DNA of 64,000 nt from Virgibacillus_R byunsanensis (GTDB lineage: Bacteria; Bacillota; Bacilli; Bacillales; Amphibacillaceae), in the NCBI RefSeq assembly GCF_042675965.1, contig NZ_JBHTKJ010000016.1:1-64000 (forward strand), read 5' to 3'. Shown one piece after another: positions 41,963 to 50,481 of this stretch. A model generated the notes under the pieces. That model was given only the letters and a program-made list of their open reading frames with translations, was not told the origin of the DNA and did no database searches. The translations under genes and the position numbers were made by a program. How positions within the stretch are numbered: position 1 is the stretch's first letter; every line of letters starts with the position of its first letter.

Positions 41963-42040
41963 GCAGATAAGAAAGTATAAAACTTTCTTATCTGCATAAG
42001 TGCAACTAAGGCTTGGCGGTAAGCCGAATTTTCTAATGTA
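41963..42040 (+). repeat. dispersed repeat C2, copy 3 (best structured)
   Basis: Three hairpins follow one another: CAGATAAGAAAGT / ACTTTCTTATCTG (13 bp, perfect), TGCA-TAAG-TGCA, and GGCTT-GGCGG-TAAGCC. The copy ends in TTTTCTAA. Confidence 0.85.
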
Positions 42041-42080
42041 CGATCTATTAATGATATAATCTTAGAGAGGAGTTGATGTA

Positions 42081-42704
42081 ATGCGGACGTTTTTCGTAAG
42101 TGATATTCATGGGAATTTTGCAGCATTTAATACATTACTCAACTATGTTAAATTTTCTCCTTCTACAGACCATCTAGTAATCGGTGGAGATATGATTAAT
42201 AGAGGTCCCAAAAGCGCCCAGGTATTGCAATGGGCACGGTATTATATGGAAAAATATCCCGAGACAATTCATGTCATCGCAGGGAACCATGAGGAAATGA
42301 TGGTTTGGTTTGTAAACGACTTTTTGGAGATGAGAAGAAATGGGATAAGATAGAGGAGTATGCGAGTTGGCTGGAGGAACTTCCTCTCCTTTATGAAGAT
42401 AAGCATGCTATTTTCACACATGCAGGAATCGATCTTCGTTACCCTAAAAATACACAGCCCCGTAAGGTTGTATGGATGAATTTAGGTGAATTAACAAGAA
42501 TTAACAAAGAGTAACGAAAAATTGATATATAGAGGTCATAATCCGCATTCTACTGTTTTCGTCAAAGGTACGTTTATTAATTGTGACTTAGGTAGTAGTT
42601 TGGATACAGTTGAGAGCCCAGCACTTGCTTTAGTCGAAGTTGGAGAAAACAAATATTTCCGTTGTGGTGTTGATGGAAAGTTTAGCGAGCATGTAGTGAT
42701 GTGA
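42081..42704 (+). pseudogene. PPP-family metallophosphatase gene with two frameshifts
   Basis: Read in three frames the protein is nearly whole. FFVSDIHGNFAAFN, GGDMINRGPKSAQ and AGNHEEMMV come from 42081-42353. FTHAGIDLRY and WMNLGEL come from 42305-42514. IYRGHNPHSTVF and NCDLGSS come from 42522-42704. These are the metal and phosphate ligands (DxH, GDxxxRG, GNHE, HAG, GH) of PrpE-like Ser/Thr phosphatases. One shift lies near 42330, a second near 42510. A good AGAGAGG start site remains. Recent decay is likely, but a sequencing error cannot be excluded. Confidence 0.8.
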
Positions 42705-42794
42705 CACGATAACGATTTCAAACACAACTATTAAACCAGTGCTAGATAATTTCATGGTAAGATAGTTGTAATTATATAATAGGGGGTGATTGAT

Positions 42795-43193
42795 ATGTTG
42801 AAAAAACTTTACTATACCTCAGAAATTACGGCCGCATCCCTTATCGGTACAGTAATCATTCTTTTGTTTTATTTATTTGAGGGAATTGCAGCCCATGGTA
42901 TGGAAGTATTCACTGTCTTCACACAATTTATCATTGTAATTGTGGTTTACTTGATTGTATTTTTAATAGCATTTTTCTTTTTAATCAATCCATTTTATGA
43001 TTTTTTAATTGGGAAACTTAGCACTATCGCTGCTACGATCATTATTATGGGGATAGCAAATGTAATTTTGATTGCAGGTTTGTATGTCGATACATCACAT
43101 ACAGTGTTGGAAGTAGTGATCGAACATCTCATGTTATTTATAGCTACTAATATATCCATTGTTTACTTTGCTATGAAAAAATCATCAACTTAA
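42795..43193 (+). CDS. small four-helix membrane protein
   Basis: 132 residues, almost entirely four long hydrophobic helices joined by short loops, ending in a basic tail (MKKSST). No known motif. ATG 42795 has GGGGGTGAT upstream; the frame can be read from 42786 but that lies in the ribosome site. It precedes a DUF2269-like gene on the same strand. Function unknown. Confidence 0.7.
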   Translation: MLKKLYYTSEITAASLIGTVIILLFYLFEGIAAHGMEVFTVFTQFIIVIVVYLIVFLIAFFFLINPFYDFLIGKLSTIAATIIIMGIANVILIAGLYVDTSHTVLEVVIEHLMLFIATNISIVYFAMKKSST

Positions 43194-43311
43194 GGTGCCA
43201 TGCTACAATCTTGTTATAACTAGAACGTAAAATGTGTCGAATGTCACAGCCCTGTTTACAGTAAATAGATATAATAAAATAAATGTGAATTTGAACATGG
43301 GGGTTTTTACC

Positions 43312-43764
43312 GTGACATTTTATGAGCTTCTCGTTTTTATACATATTTTTTCAGCAATACTGGGTATGGGTCCTGGTTTTGTGATGATTTATATTGTTAC
43401 CAAAGCTAACAACATGACAGAATTGAAACATGCTTACGTCATTCGTAATCGTCTGCACATTTTCGTTATGGTTGGTGGTACGTTGCTATTAATAACCGGA
43501 GTATGGATGGGTTTTATAAATATGTATCTCTTTGGGCAAGGATGGTACGTGGTTAGTTTGGTTCTGTTTTTAATCGCATTAGCTTTTGGACCAACTGTGT
43601 TATCACCTAGGTCTAAACCAATTAAAGCATTGTTAAAAGAACAACAGGGAAATGAAATCCCAGCTGAATATTTCATGCTTTCCAAAAAGTTATTTTTCTT
43701 TGAACGTATTGAAAATATGATCTTTATCATTGTGATCGCTTTGATGATTTTAAAGCCGTTTTAA
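43312..43764 (+). CDS. DUF2269 family membrane protein
   Basis: About 150 residues with four membrane segments. The opening VFIHIFSAILGMGPGFVMIY and the later GGTLLLITGVWMGFINMYLF are typical of DUF2269 (also called YwjP-like in Bacilli). GTG at 43312 has GGGGG at 8 nt. A longer frame starts 26 codons earlier without a ribosome site. Function unknown. Confidence 0.75.
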   Translation: MTFYELLVFIHIFSAILGMGPGFVMIYIVTKANNMTELKHAYVIRNRLHIFVMVGGTLLLITGVWMGFINMYLFGQGWYVVSLVLFLIALAFGPTVLSPRSKPIKALLKEQQGNEIPAEYFMLSKKLFFFERIENMIFIIVIALMILKPF

Positions 43765-43832
43765 TTAAATAGCTAAAAAAAACGCACCATTCCATGTTAA
43801 CTGGTTCCCTTTAAGGGTGCAAAACAAATAAC

Positions 43833-43866
43833 TAGCATGTGAAATCGTAAAAAATCTCACATGCTA
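43833..43866 (+). terminator. terminator after the DUF2269 gene
   Basis: TAGCATGTGA pairs with TCACATGCTA over a 14-nt loop, followed by TTATTTATT. A weaker GCACC/GGGTGC hairpin stands just before it. Confidence 0.75.
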
Positions 43867-43946
43867 TTATTTATTATTGAAGTATCAAGTGTTGTAGCGT
43901 AAGTGTCTTCTGTTTAGCATTAGGATTAACTTAAAAATAGGCAAAT

Positions 43947-44036
43947 ACTGATAAATATCGAAATTCGCTGATAAAGTAGTAAAAAGTGCTGATAAAACGC
44001 CTAAAAGTGCTGATAAATCTCAATATTCGATGATAA
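43947..44036. repeat. five-unit 20-21 bp periodic CTGATAAA repeat
   Basis: CTGATAAA (last copy ATGATAAA) begins at 43947, 43967, 43988, 44009 and 44029; spacings are 20, 21, 21 and 20 nt. The spacers are A/T-rich and not alike. The period equals that of the array at 37.2 kb. Confidence 0.75.
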
Positions 44037-44051
44037 ACAGCACACTCGCAC

Positions 44052-44089
44052 AAAAATAGCAGGGAAACCTAGGTTTCCCTGCTATTTTT
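44052..44089. terminator. bidirectional terminator before fruA end
   Basis: AAAAATAGCAGGGAAACCT is followed by its exact complement AGGTTTCCCTGCTATTTTT, a 38-bp perfect palindrome. Confidence 0.85.
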
Positions 44090-44303
44090 TATGTTGTTAG
44101 GTGATATCAGGGGAATGCAGAGCATATATAAACAAAATTACTTCCCATACTACTGATCTATCGGAACTGCACCCCATTATTGAATTGTGGTTGATTTAAA
44201 TGTCGTTGACTTTCTGCGGTGGCAGAAAACCTTCTTTATCTGTATTCCAAATTTTAATGCTAAGAGAAACCGCTTTAATTCTATGTTGGTGCACTCTTTT
44301 CGT

Positions 44304-46208
44304 TTAGGCTGTCACTTTGATATTCTTTTTCAATAATCCGGCAAGCATTGCAGTGACAATTGTACCGGTAATGATTGCTAATGCATAAAGAAGGAAGCTT
44401 CCGAATCCTCCCTCGACTAACCCCATAACGAAAATACCACCATGTGGTGCGCGTAGGCCGATGTCAAATAGCATTGTTAGTCCACCGGTTACTGCAGCAC
44501 CGGCCATTACAGAAGGTATTACGCGTGCAGGGTCTGCTGCTGCGAAAGGAATTACACCTTCAGTGATAAAGCATAAGCCAAGAGGGTATGCTGTTTTTCC
44601 TGCTTCTCGTTCTTGTTTGGTGAATCGTTTTTTAAATAACGTTGTTGCAACCGCCATCCCAAGTGGTGGTACCATACCAGCTGCCATTACCGTAGCAATA
44701 AACGTATAGTTTTGTGCATCAAGCATAGCAATACCAAAAGTATAAGCAGCTTTATTTACTGGTCCGCCCATGTCAAATGCCATCATAGCACCTAAGATGA
44801 TACCCACTAGTATTTGGTTGGTTCCCCCCATACCTTCTAAGAATGCGGAGATCCCTGAATATATTCTTGTTAATGGTGGATTGATAGTCATCATAATAAT
44901 GCCAGTAAAAGCAATGCTGAATAATGGATAAAATAATACCGGCTTTAAGCCTTCAAGCGCATCAGGTAAACCTGCAAACATCTTTTTGACTAGTAATGTA
45001 ATATAACCTGCAAGGAAACCTGCAATTAGTCCTCCAAGAAAACCAGACCCACCACCAGCTTCCTCGACACCCGTTACTGTGATAGCAATTAAACCACCAA
45101 CCATACCTGGTGCAAACCCTGGCCGATCAGCGATACTGGATGCAATGAAACCTGCTAGAACAGGAACCATTAGGAAGAATGCCTTTCCTCCACCAATTTC
45201 ATTGAGCATGGCCGCAAATGCATTATATTCATCACTATTAGGATCAGCAGCATTTATTCCCCAGAAGAATGAAAGGGCAATTAAAATACCACCCCCAACA
45301 ACGAATGGAAGCATGTTGGAAACACCATTCATTAAGTGCTTGTAGAATCCACTTCGGCCTTCATCGGATGATTCACTATCTGATTTTTCGTGTTCATATA
45401 TAGATGCATCTTTATTTACTGCTCTGTTTAATAAGTCGGTTGTTTCGTGTATTGCTTTCCCAACACCAGTTTGTATAACAGACTTCCCATGGAACCGTGC
45501 CATTTCTACTTTTGTGTCGGCTGCAACTATAATGGTATCAGCATCTTCAATATCTTTGTCTGTTAGACGGTTCTTGACTCCACCTGATCCATTTGTTTCT
45601 ACTTTAATGGGAATCCCCATTTCTTTTGCTGTTTCAGAAAGCTTTTCGGCAGCCATGTAAGTGTGCGCAATTCCGGTAGGACATGCTGTCACAGCAAGGA
45701 TCTTTTTATTTGATTCGGTCGATGAGTCAGCCGGTTCCTCTGGTGCATCTACCTCTCTTTCTTTTTCATCCAGAGCTCGCATAATATCTTCTTTGGTTGT
45801 GGCTTGTAAAATCTTATCGCGGAATTTTTGATCCATTAAAAAGGTGGACAATCTCGAAAGTGCTTCCAAATGTGCATTGTTTGCACCTTCACTTGCTGCA
45901 ATCATGAAAAATAAGTGTGCAGGCTGTCCATCAAGCGAGTCATAATCAATGCCATCAGTTGAACGCCCAAACGCAATGGCGGGTTTCTTAACTGCTCCAG
46001 ATTTTGCGTGTGGAATAGCAATACCTTCACCAATTCCAGTGGTACTCTGGTCTTCACGTTCTAGTATATCTTTATGGAAACTCTCTTTGTTGTTTAGGTT
46101 TCCTGCTTGATCTAACTTGTCAATTAACTCTGACAATACATTTTGTTTTGATCGTGATTCTAAATCAAGAATGATCGTCTCTTCTCTTAACAAATCAGTT
46201 ATTTTCAT
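44304..46208 (-). CDS. fruA: fructose-specific PTS permease EIIABC
   Basis: 634 residues in the order IIA-IIB-IIC. The phospho-His is in GIAIPHAKSG (IIA, near residue 65). The phospho-Cys is in AVTACPTGIAHTYMAAEKL (IIB, near residue 175). The rest is the membrane IIC domain with MAFDMGGPVNKAAYTFG and PFAAADPARVIPS. It takes up fructose and delivers fructose 1-phosphate. ATG 46208 has AGGATGTG in front; the GTG at 46217 lies inside that site. Last gene of fruRKA. Confidence 0.95.
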   Translation of the reverse strand: MKITDLLREETIILDLESRSKQNVLSELIDKLDQAGNLNNKESFHKDILEREDQSTTGIGEGIAIPHAKSGAVKKPAIAFGRSTDGIDYDSLDGQPAHLFFMIAASEGANNAHLEALSRLSTFLMDQKFRDKILQATTKEDIMRALDEKEREVDAPEEPADSSTESNKKILAVTACPTGIAHTYMAAEKLSETAKEMGIPIKVETNGSGGVKNRLTDKDIEDADTIIVAADTKVEMARFHGKSVIQTGVGKAIHETTDLLNRAVNKDASIYEHEKSDSESSDEGRSGFYKHLMNGVSNMLPFVVGGGILIALSFFWGINAADPNSDEYNAFAAMLNEIGGGKAFFLMVPVLAGFIASSIADRPGFAPGMVGGLIAITVTGVEEAGGGSGFLGGLIAGFLAGYITLLVKKMFAGLPDALEGLKPVLFYPLFSIAFTGIIMMTINPPLTRIYSGISAFLEGMGGTNQILVGIILGAMMAFDMGGPVNKAAYTFGIAMLDAQNYTFIATVMAAGMVPPLGMAVATTLFKKRFTKQEREAGKTAYPLGLCFITEGVIPFAAADPARVIPSVMAGAAVTGGLTMLFDIGLRAPHGGIFVMGLVEGGFGSFLLYALAIITGTIVTAMLAGLLKKNIKVTA

Positions 46209-46220
46209 TTCGATCACATC

Positions 46221-47138
46221 CTATTCATGTAATAAATTAATTCTAATCTCGCTTACTAATGATTCGACAGATCCTTTATTGCATAAGTCAGTACGGAATG
46301 CTGTTGCGCTACCACTTGCCACACCATAACGAAAAGCTTCTTTCACATCTTTATACTGGATATATGAGGCCAAAAAACCAGATACTAGCGAATCACCTGC
46401 ACCAACTGTGTTAACAACAGTTCCATTTGGAGCTTTTGCTGAGAATGCTTGATCTTTTGTTACAAGAAGCGCACCTTCACCACCCATCGAGACAATGACG
46501 TGTCGAATACCATCCTCTGTAAGTTTCTTAGCGTAAAATAATGCTTCTTCTTTGGTTTTTATTTTTGTATCAAATAAGCCACCAAGTTCTTGTTGGTTAG
46601 GTTTGACTAGAAAAGGCTTCGTTTGGACTAAGTCTTTAAGTGCTGTACCAGAGGTATCTAGTACAAAGTGAACACCATTCTTATGACAAACAGCAGATAG
46701 AGCTTGATAAAAAGCTTTTGGTATCGAATTGGGTAGGCTCCCTGCTAAGACAAACCAGTCATTTACTTGTAATGCTTTTACTTTTGATAACAATTCCCTT
46801 TGTTGTTCGTGATTGATACTAGGTCCTGGGCCATTTAATTCGGTTTCTTCTTCTGACTTTATTTTCACATTAATGCGAGTAATATCCTGTGTAGCTATAA
46901 AATCTGTCTCGATTTGTTCATTGTGTAAAAATTGTTTAATGTAATCACCGGTAAAGCCTCCAGCAAAACCTAAAACAGTACTTTTTATGCCCAGTCTTTG
47001 CAATACGCGTGAAACGTTAATTCCTTTGCCGCCCGGATAATAGTAGACCTCGTTCGTTCGATTTAATTTTCCGGTACGAAATTCAGTCAAATACGTTGTG
47101 TAATCAATCGATGGTGTAATCGTGCAAGTATAAATCAT
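46221..47138 (-). CDS. fruK: 1-phosphofructokinase
   Basis: 305 residues of the PfkB family. YYPGGKGINVSRVLQRLG near the N-terminus and TVGAGDSLVSGFLASYIQ with the catalytic Asp near the C-terminus are the two PfkB signatures. Its place between fruR and fruA fixes the substrate as fructose 1-phosphate. It lies 4 nt after fruR and 12 nt before the fruA start, so it is clearly an operon. Confidence 0.95.
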   Translation of the reverse strand: MIYTCTITPSIDYTTYLTEFRTGKLNRTNEVYYYPGGKGINVSRVLQRLGIKSTVLGFAGGFTGDYIKQFLHNEQIETDFIATQDITRINVKIKSEEETELNGPGPSINHEQQRELLSKVKALQVNDWFVLAGSLPNSIPKAFYQALSAVCHKNGVHFVLDTSGTALKDLVQTKPFLVKPNQQELGGLFDTKIKTKEEALFYAKKLTEDGIRHVIVSMGGEGALLVTKDQAFSAKAPNGTVVNTVGAGDSLVSGFLASYIQYKDVKEAFRYGVASGSATAFRTDLCNKGSVESLVSEIRINLLHE

Positions 47139-47142
47139 GTAG

Positions 47143-47889
47143 CTATACCACCTTTACGGTTGTAATTTTTGATAAGGCTTCTACTTCATGCTGTTGAATG
47201 TTAGTTGATATAATATCCGCCTCGTTTAAATCATTAATTTTAGCAAAACTTACTTTATTAAACTTTGAATGATCTGCTAATACGTATGTTTCCTTGGAAA
47301 GCTTACTTGCTGTTTGCTTAATATTAGCTTCTTCTGGGTCTGGAGTTGTATATCCAAACTCCAAATGTATTCCATTAACCCCTATAAAACATTTATCAAA
47401 GTGATAATTTTGTAAGGATTGAATGGACTGAGGACCGATTAGTGCGCTCGTTTTTATCTTTATCAATCCGCCGGTTAGGTATGTTTTAATGTCATGTTCA
47501 ATTAATGAATCTAAATGCGTTAGTCCGTTTGTAACGACCACGACATCTTTATGCTTTAAATAGGGAATCATCTGCAATGTAGTTGTACCAGCATCAAGAA
47601 AGATACAATCCCCATTTTGGACCAAGGTTGCACTGTGTTTAGCGATGTTTATTTTTTCTTGAAGGTTTTTGGTTGATTTTTCTATAATACTGTATTCTTG
47701 TAATTTACGTTCGCTTAACGTGGCGCCCCCATGAATACGTTCTAGTTTTTCCTGTTTCTCGAGTTCTGTTAAATCTCGTCGGATAGTTGAATCTGAAGCA
47801 GAGGTTGCTTCCGTTATATCTTGTATGGTGATCGTTTGCATTTCTTTTAATAAGTTCATAATAATACTGTGTCTTTCAGCAGTTAGCAT
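47143..47889 (-). CDS. fruR: DeoR-family fructose operon repressor
   Basis: 248 residues. The N-terminal helix-turn-helix reads ERHSIIMNLLKEMQTITIQD, then SDSTIRRDLTELEKQEKLER and IHGGATL, the DeoR signature. The C-terminal sensor (FLDAGTTTLQMIPYL; GPQSIQSL) binds a sugar phosphate, probably fructose 1-phosphate. First gene of the operon. The upstream region on its strand has several TGATT repeats (about 47945-47985) that may be operator half sites. Confidence 0.93.
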   Translation of the reverse strand: MLTAERHSIIMNLLKEMQTITIQDITEATSASDSTIRRDLTELEKQEKLERIHGGATLSERKLQEYSIIEKSTKNLQEKINIAKHSATLVQNGDCIFLDAGTTTLQMIPYLKHKDVVVVTNGLTHLDSLIEHDIKTYLTGGLIKIKTSALIGPQSIQSLQNYHFDKCFIGVNGIHLEFGYTTPDPEEANIKQTASKLSKETYVLADHSKFNKVSFAKINDLNEADIISTNIQQHEVEALSKITTVKVV

Positions 47890-48088
47890 ATAACCAACAC
47901 CTTATAGTTAATTTACTAATTTGAGTATAAAGTAAACGGTTGCAAAAATCAATCAAAAATAATCATAATCGATCAACCTCGTTCAAAAGATCATTTAATT
48001 TAGGAAAGAAGAAGAAGGAATAAGATAGGGACTTACTTTTTATTAGTAAAAAAAGTAAAAATTGAAAGATATCTATATTAATAGAATT

Positions 48089-48215
48089 AGCCACGTCCAG
48101 CTCCAACGCGTTAGACAATCGAGTTATCAGCAGTTCGGCTCCGTGTAATAAAGGCATCCACACTACGCGATTTGCTTATGCTTGTCGTGTCTTTCAGGCG
48201 CTTCTAGATTTTACT
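48089..48215 (+). repeat. dispersed repeat C1, copy 3
   Basis: It starts CCACGTCCAGCTCCAACGCG, contains AATAAAGGCATCCACACTAC and TGCTTATGCTTGTCGTGTC, and ends TCAGGCGCTTCTAGATTTT. The middle matches the second block of copy 2. No C2 repeat follows here. Confidence 0.75.
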
Positions 48216-48251
48216 TCGTGTTTAGAATGGAATAAAAACGGTAATTATATA

Positions 48252-48280
48252 TTGAAAACGTAACAAAACAGTGGTATAGT
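48252..48280 (+). promoter_or_regulatory. sigma-A-type promoter of the HD-domain gene
   Basis: TTGAAA and TATAGT are 17 nt apart, about 55 nt before the ATG at 48334. Confidence 0.6.
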
Positions 48281-48333
48281 CGCATACAATATAATTTTAA
48301 TGAAGAAACTTTATCAATAAGGAGTTGATATAA

Positions 48334-48876
48334 ATGGAAAAGGTAACATTAGAACAAATTTTCACGTATCCTACAACTCAGAAGCATTTGAAAAGATCTG
48401 GTATAGCACATGCAATTTCTGTTGCAGAGTATGCTTATATATTTGCTAAAAGGTTTCAAGTTAATCCTGATCATGCTGCAAAAGCCGCATTGCTTCATGA
48501 TGTAGGTCACTATACATGGTACCGTGATGGGGAATGGGATTATGACCAATATCAGGAAAATGATATTCATGCCATCAAAGGAGCGAGTCGTGCGCATAAA
48601 TTATTAATTAAAATCGGAGAGGATCGACATGCTGCAAAGGAAATTGCTGTCGCTATTTTATTGCATACCGATTCTTATTTGCCAGGCGAGCTTAAATTAA
48701 AACCATTACAGCGAGTTGTTGCACTTGCTGATGAAGCAGACGAACAGTCTGGGGGAAATCATCATTACAAAACGATTGAAGAACATATAGCGTTAGAACG
48801 TATTCGTGCACTGGACAAGCAAATTACTAATGAATTAAGCAATACGCAAATTAAGAAATCAAAAGAAACTGTATAA
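48334..48876 (+). CDS. HD-domain phosphohydrolase
   Basis: 180 residues. Metal ligands follow the HD order: His in RSGIAHAISVAEYAY, His-Asp in ALLHDVGHYTWY, and Asp in VVALADEADEQSG. Small HD proteins of this type hydrolyse nucleotides or cyclic nucleotides; the substrate is unknown. A clear promoter and AAGGAG site precede the ATG. It is a single gene, downstream of a C1 repeat. Confidence 0.85.
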   Translation: MEKVTLEQIFTYPTTQKHLKRSGIAHAISVAEYAYIFAKRFQVNPDHAAKAALLHDVGHYTWYRDGEWDYDQYQENDIHAIKGASRAHKLLIKIGEDRHAAKEIAVAILLHTDSYLPGELKLKPLQRVVALADEADEQSGGNHHYKTIEEHIALERIRALDKQITNELSNTQIKKSKETV

Positions 48877-49072
48877 TGAAGTCACATGCCTCACTACACC
48901 CCAGCTTTACTCACCTAGATCTTCTATTGTTCATCTCCTCTTTTTTTTGTCAAAATTCTAGTAGAACTCCACATTTGTAAAATCAGTTCATGAATTATGA
49001 TAATATTGACAATATATTGTTTGGTATAATTAATAGAAAAATTTTAAATGACGTTATAGATGGAGGATACTA

Positions 49073-49525
49073 ATGAAACAATGGTCAAAAGATACCGAAA
49101 TAAATGCCCCTATAAATAATGTATGGGAATTGTTTAATGGGTCGCTTGAGGATATGCAAAAAATAATGCCGAATGTTGTAGAGAATACTCCTATAACAGA
49201 AACGGTTGAAGGAGTCGGCAGCGTCTTTCGGCAAAAATACCAAGAAGGTAAGCGTGTTCAGGAATATGATGTTGAGACATTAATATATACGGACCAACCA
49301 GACTATAAGGAACTGAAAATCGGCTTTACACTTGCAAGATTATCTGAAATCACAGCACATTATGAGTTGAGGAAGATAGATGACGAAACGACATTCTTTC
49401 GTTACACAACGACAAATAGACCATTGAAATGGCTATTAAGAATATTGATGCCTTTAGTAGGGGATAGAGTAGTAGTTAAATTTGTTGATCGTGTAAAACG
49501 TGTAGCAGAAGAAGATAACGAATAA
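49073..49525 (+). CDS. SRPBCC (START-like) family protein
   Basis: 150 residues: KDTEINAPINNVWELFNG is the typical first strand and helix. The long C-terminal helix (VVKFVDRVKRVAEEDNE) closes the lipid- or ligand-binding cavity. There are no catalytic motifs. GGAGGAT precedes the ATG. A terminator with AATGC..GCATTTTTT follows at about 49588-49626. The ligand is unknown. Confidence 0.85.
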   Translation: MKQWSKDTEINAPINNVWELFNGSLEDMQKIMPNVVENTPITETVEGVGSVFRQKYQEGKRVQEYDVETLIYTDQPDYKELKIGFTLARLSEITAHYELRKIDDETTFFRYTTTNRPLKWLLRILMPLVGDRVVVKFVDRVKRVAEEDNE

Positions 49526-49587
49526 TAAAAGGAGCTTAGGAGTAACGGGTTATTTTTCCTATCACAAACATTAAAAATGTAACGTAA

Positions 49588-49626
49588 AATGCCCATCAAG
49601 TTGTATGCAAATTTGATGAGCATTTT
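49588..49626 (+). terminator. terminator after the SRPBCC gene
   Basis: AATGCCCATCAA pairs imperfectly with TTGATGAGCATT over a 12-nt loop, then TTTTTT. Confidence 0.7.
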
Positions 49627-49894
49627 TTGTTGGTATAATAGAGATTTACTGTTTAAAATCCATTATAATTGTCGTGTGATTTGTACCCCCGATTTGTTTG
49701 GTAACAATAGCAAGTGTAAGTCTACATTTTGACCTGCAATTTCGTATGCAAATTAGCATACATAAATTTACCAATAAATTGGGAATCGTTTCGTTCCCCT
49801 TGATTCTACAAGGTATTCTGAATATTTATGGATGGCACAAGAAGAGCAGTCGCTTCTTGTGAAAAGAGGTAGATAATGGACGGAGAAATTTTAA

Positions 49895-50075
49895 GCGGAC
49901 CCCAGTGCCCTTATTTGTGTCCAAAACAGTGATTTTTAAGGTCGAGCGGACTCAGGGGATCTTATTGCATGGAAAAACAGCTATAACTCCTAGCACTGTT
50001 ACAAATAAGGTCTGCTGTGTCCGGCAACAGCGATAATTATACATAATGAAAGAAAATAAGGTCCAATGAGTCCGC
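49895..50075. repeat. two pairs of inverted GCGGAC...CTTATT units with 51-bp spacing
   Basis: Units at 49895 and 49946 read GCGGACYCMRKKGMYCTTATT-like on the plus strand. Units at 50004 and 50055 (AATAAGGTCYRMTGWGTCCG) are the inverse. The step inside each pair is 51 nt, so the block can fold into a large cruciform. Confidence 0.65.
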
Positions 50076-50162
50076 AAAAAAGATAGGCTGTCTCCATGTT
50101 CAAGCAGTGTAGTTTCTAATCAAGTAACGAGGATGCTTTAGTTCAAAAAGAGTTGAAAATAA

Positions 50163-50310
50163 ATATTAGAAAACTTAGCATTTGTTAAAGGGAATCTTAG
50201 TAAGCGAACTTTGCTTTCTTAGAGTCCCTTATGCTCTGGAGTGCAAGCCTTTATGGCGAATAACTTAGTTACACTTATGCAAATAAGGAAATTTTATGCT
50301 TTTTTATTTG
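50163..50310 (-). repeat. dispersed repeat C2, copy 4 (inverted, with loop insert)
   Basis: On the minus strand: CATAAAATTTCCTTATTTGC, ATAAGTGTAACTAAG, TTCGCCATAAAGGC, then an extra 65 nt and the usual end GCTAAGTTTTCTAA. Confidence 0.75.
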
Positions 50311-50481
50311 CCAAGAAAAATCTCAGTCCAGTGAACAGAGAATTTTAAATTTTTAATTACGAAACACCACTTCTAATACAATGCGATTAATTGTACAAAT
50401 TTAGGTACATTTTATAGTGTGATTTCGAGTTTTGCGGTAGGTAATGGAACCCGTTAGCTTAGGAGCGCCTTTTATTATTTA

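Larger units (their letters stand above)
49627..50481. other. long non-coding region with nested repeats
   Basis: No ORF with a ribosome site is seen. It holds the four-unit TCCGC repeat (49895-50075) and an inverted, expanded C2 copy (50163-50310). Otherwise it is AT-rich DNA. The C2 insert carries CACTCCAGAGCATAAGGGAC on the minus strand; a similar ACTCTGGAGT word occurs at 61.1 kb. Confidence 0.6.

Noticed and set aside
41845..42126. Minus-strand ORF of 93 codons
   Set aside because: It spans repeats C1 and C2 and the start of the phosphatase remnant; it is a repeat shadow.
43947..44036. Possible CRISPR array with CTGATAAA
   Set aside because: Same reasons: an 8-nt word, 20-21 bp period, no leader and no cas genes.
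44461..45345. Antisense ORFs within fruA
   Set aside because: fruA is intact with all PTS motifs. The opposite frames are low-complexity shadows of its Gly/Ala-rich membrane part.
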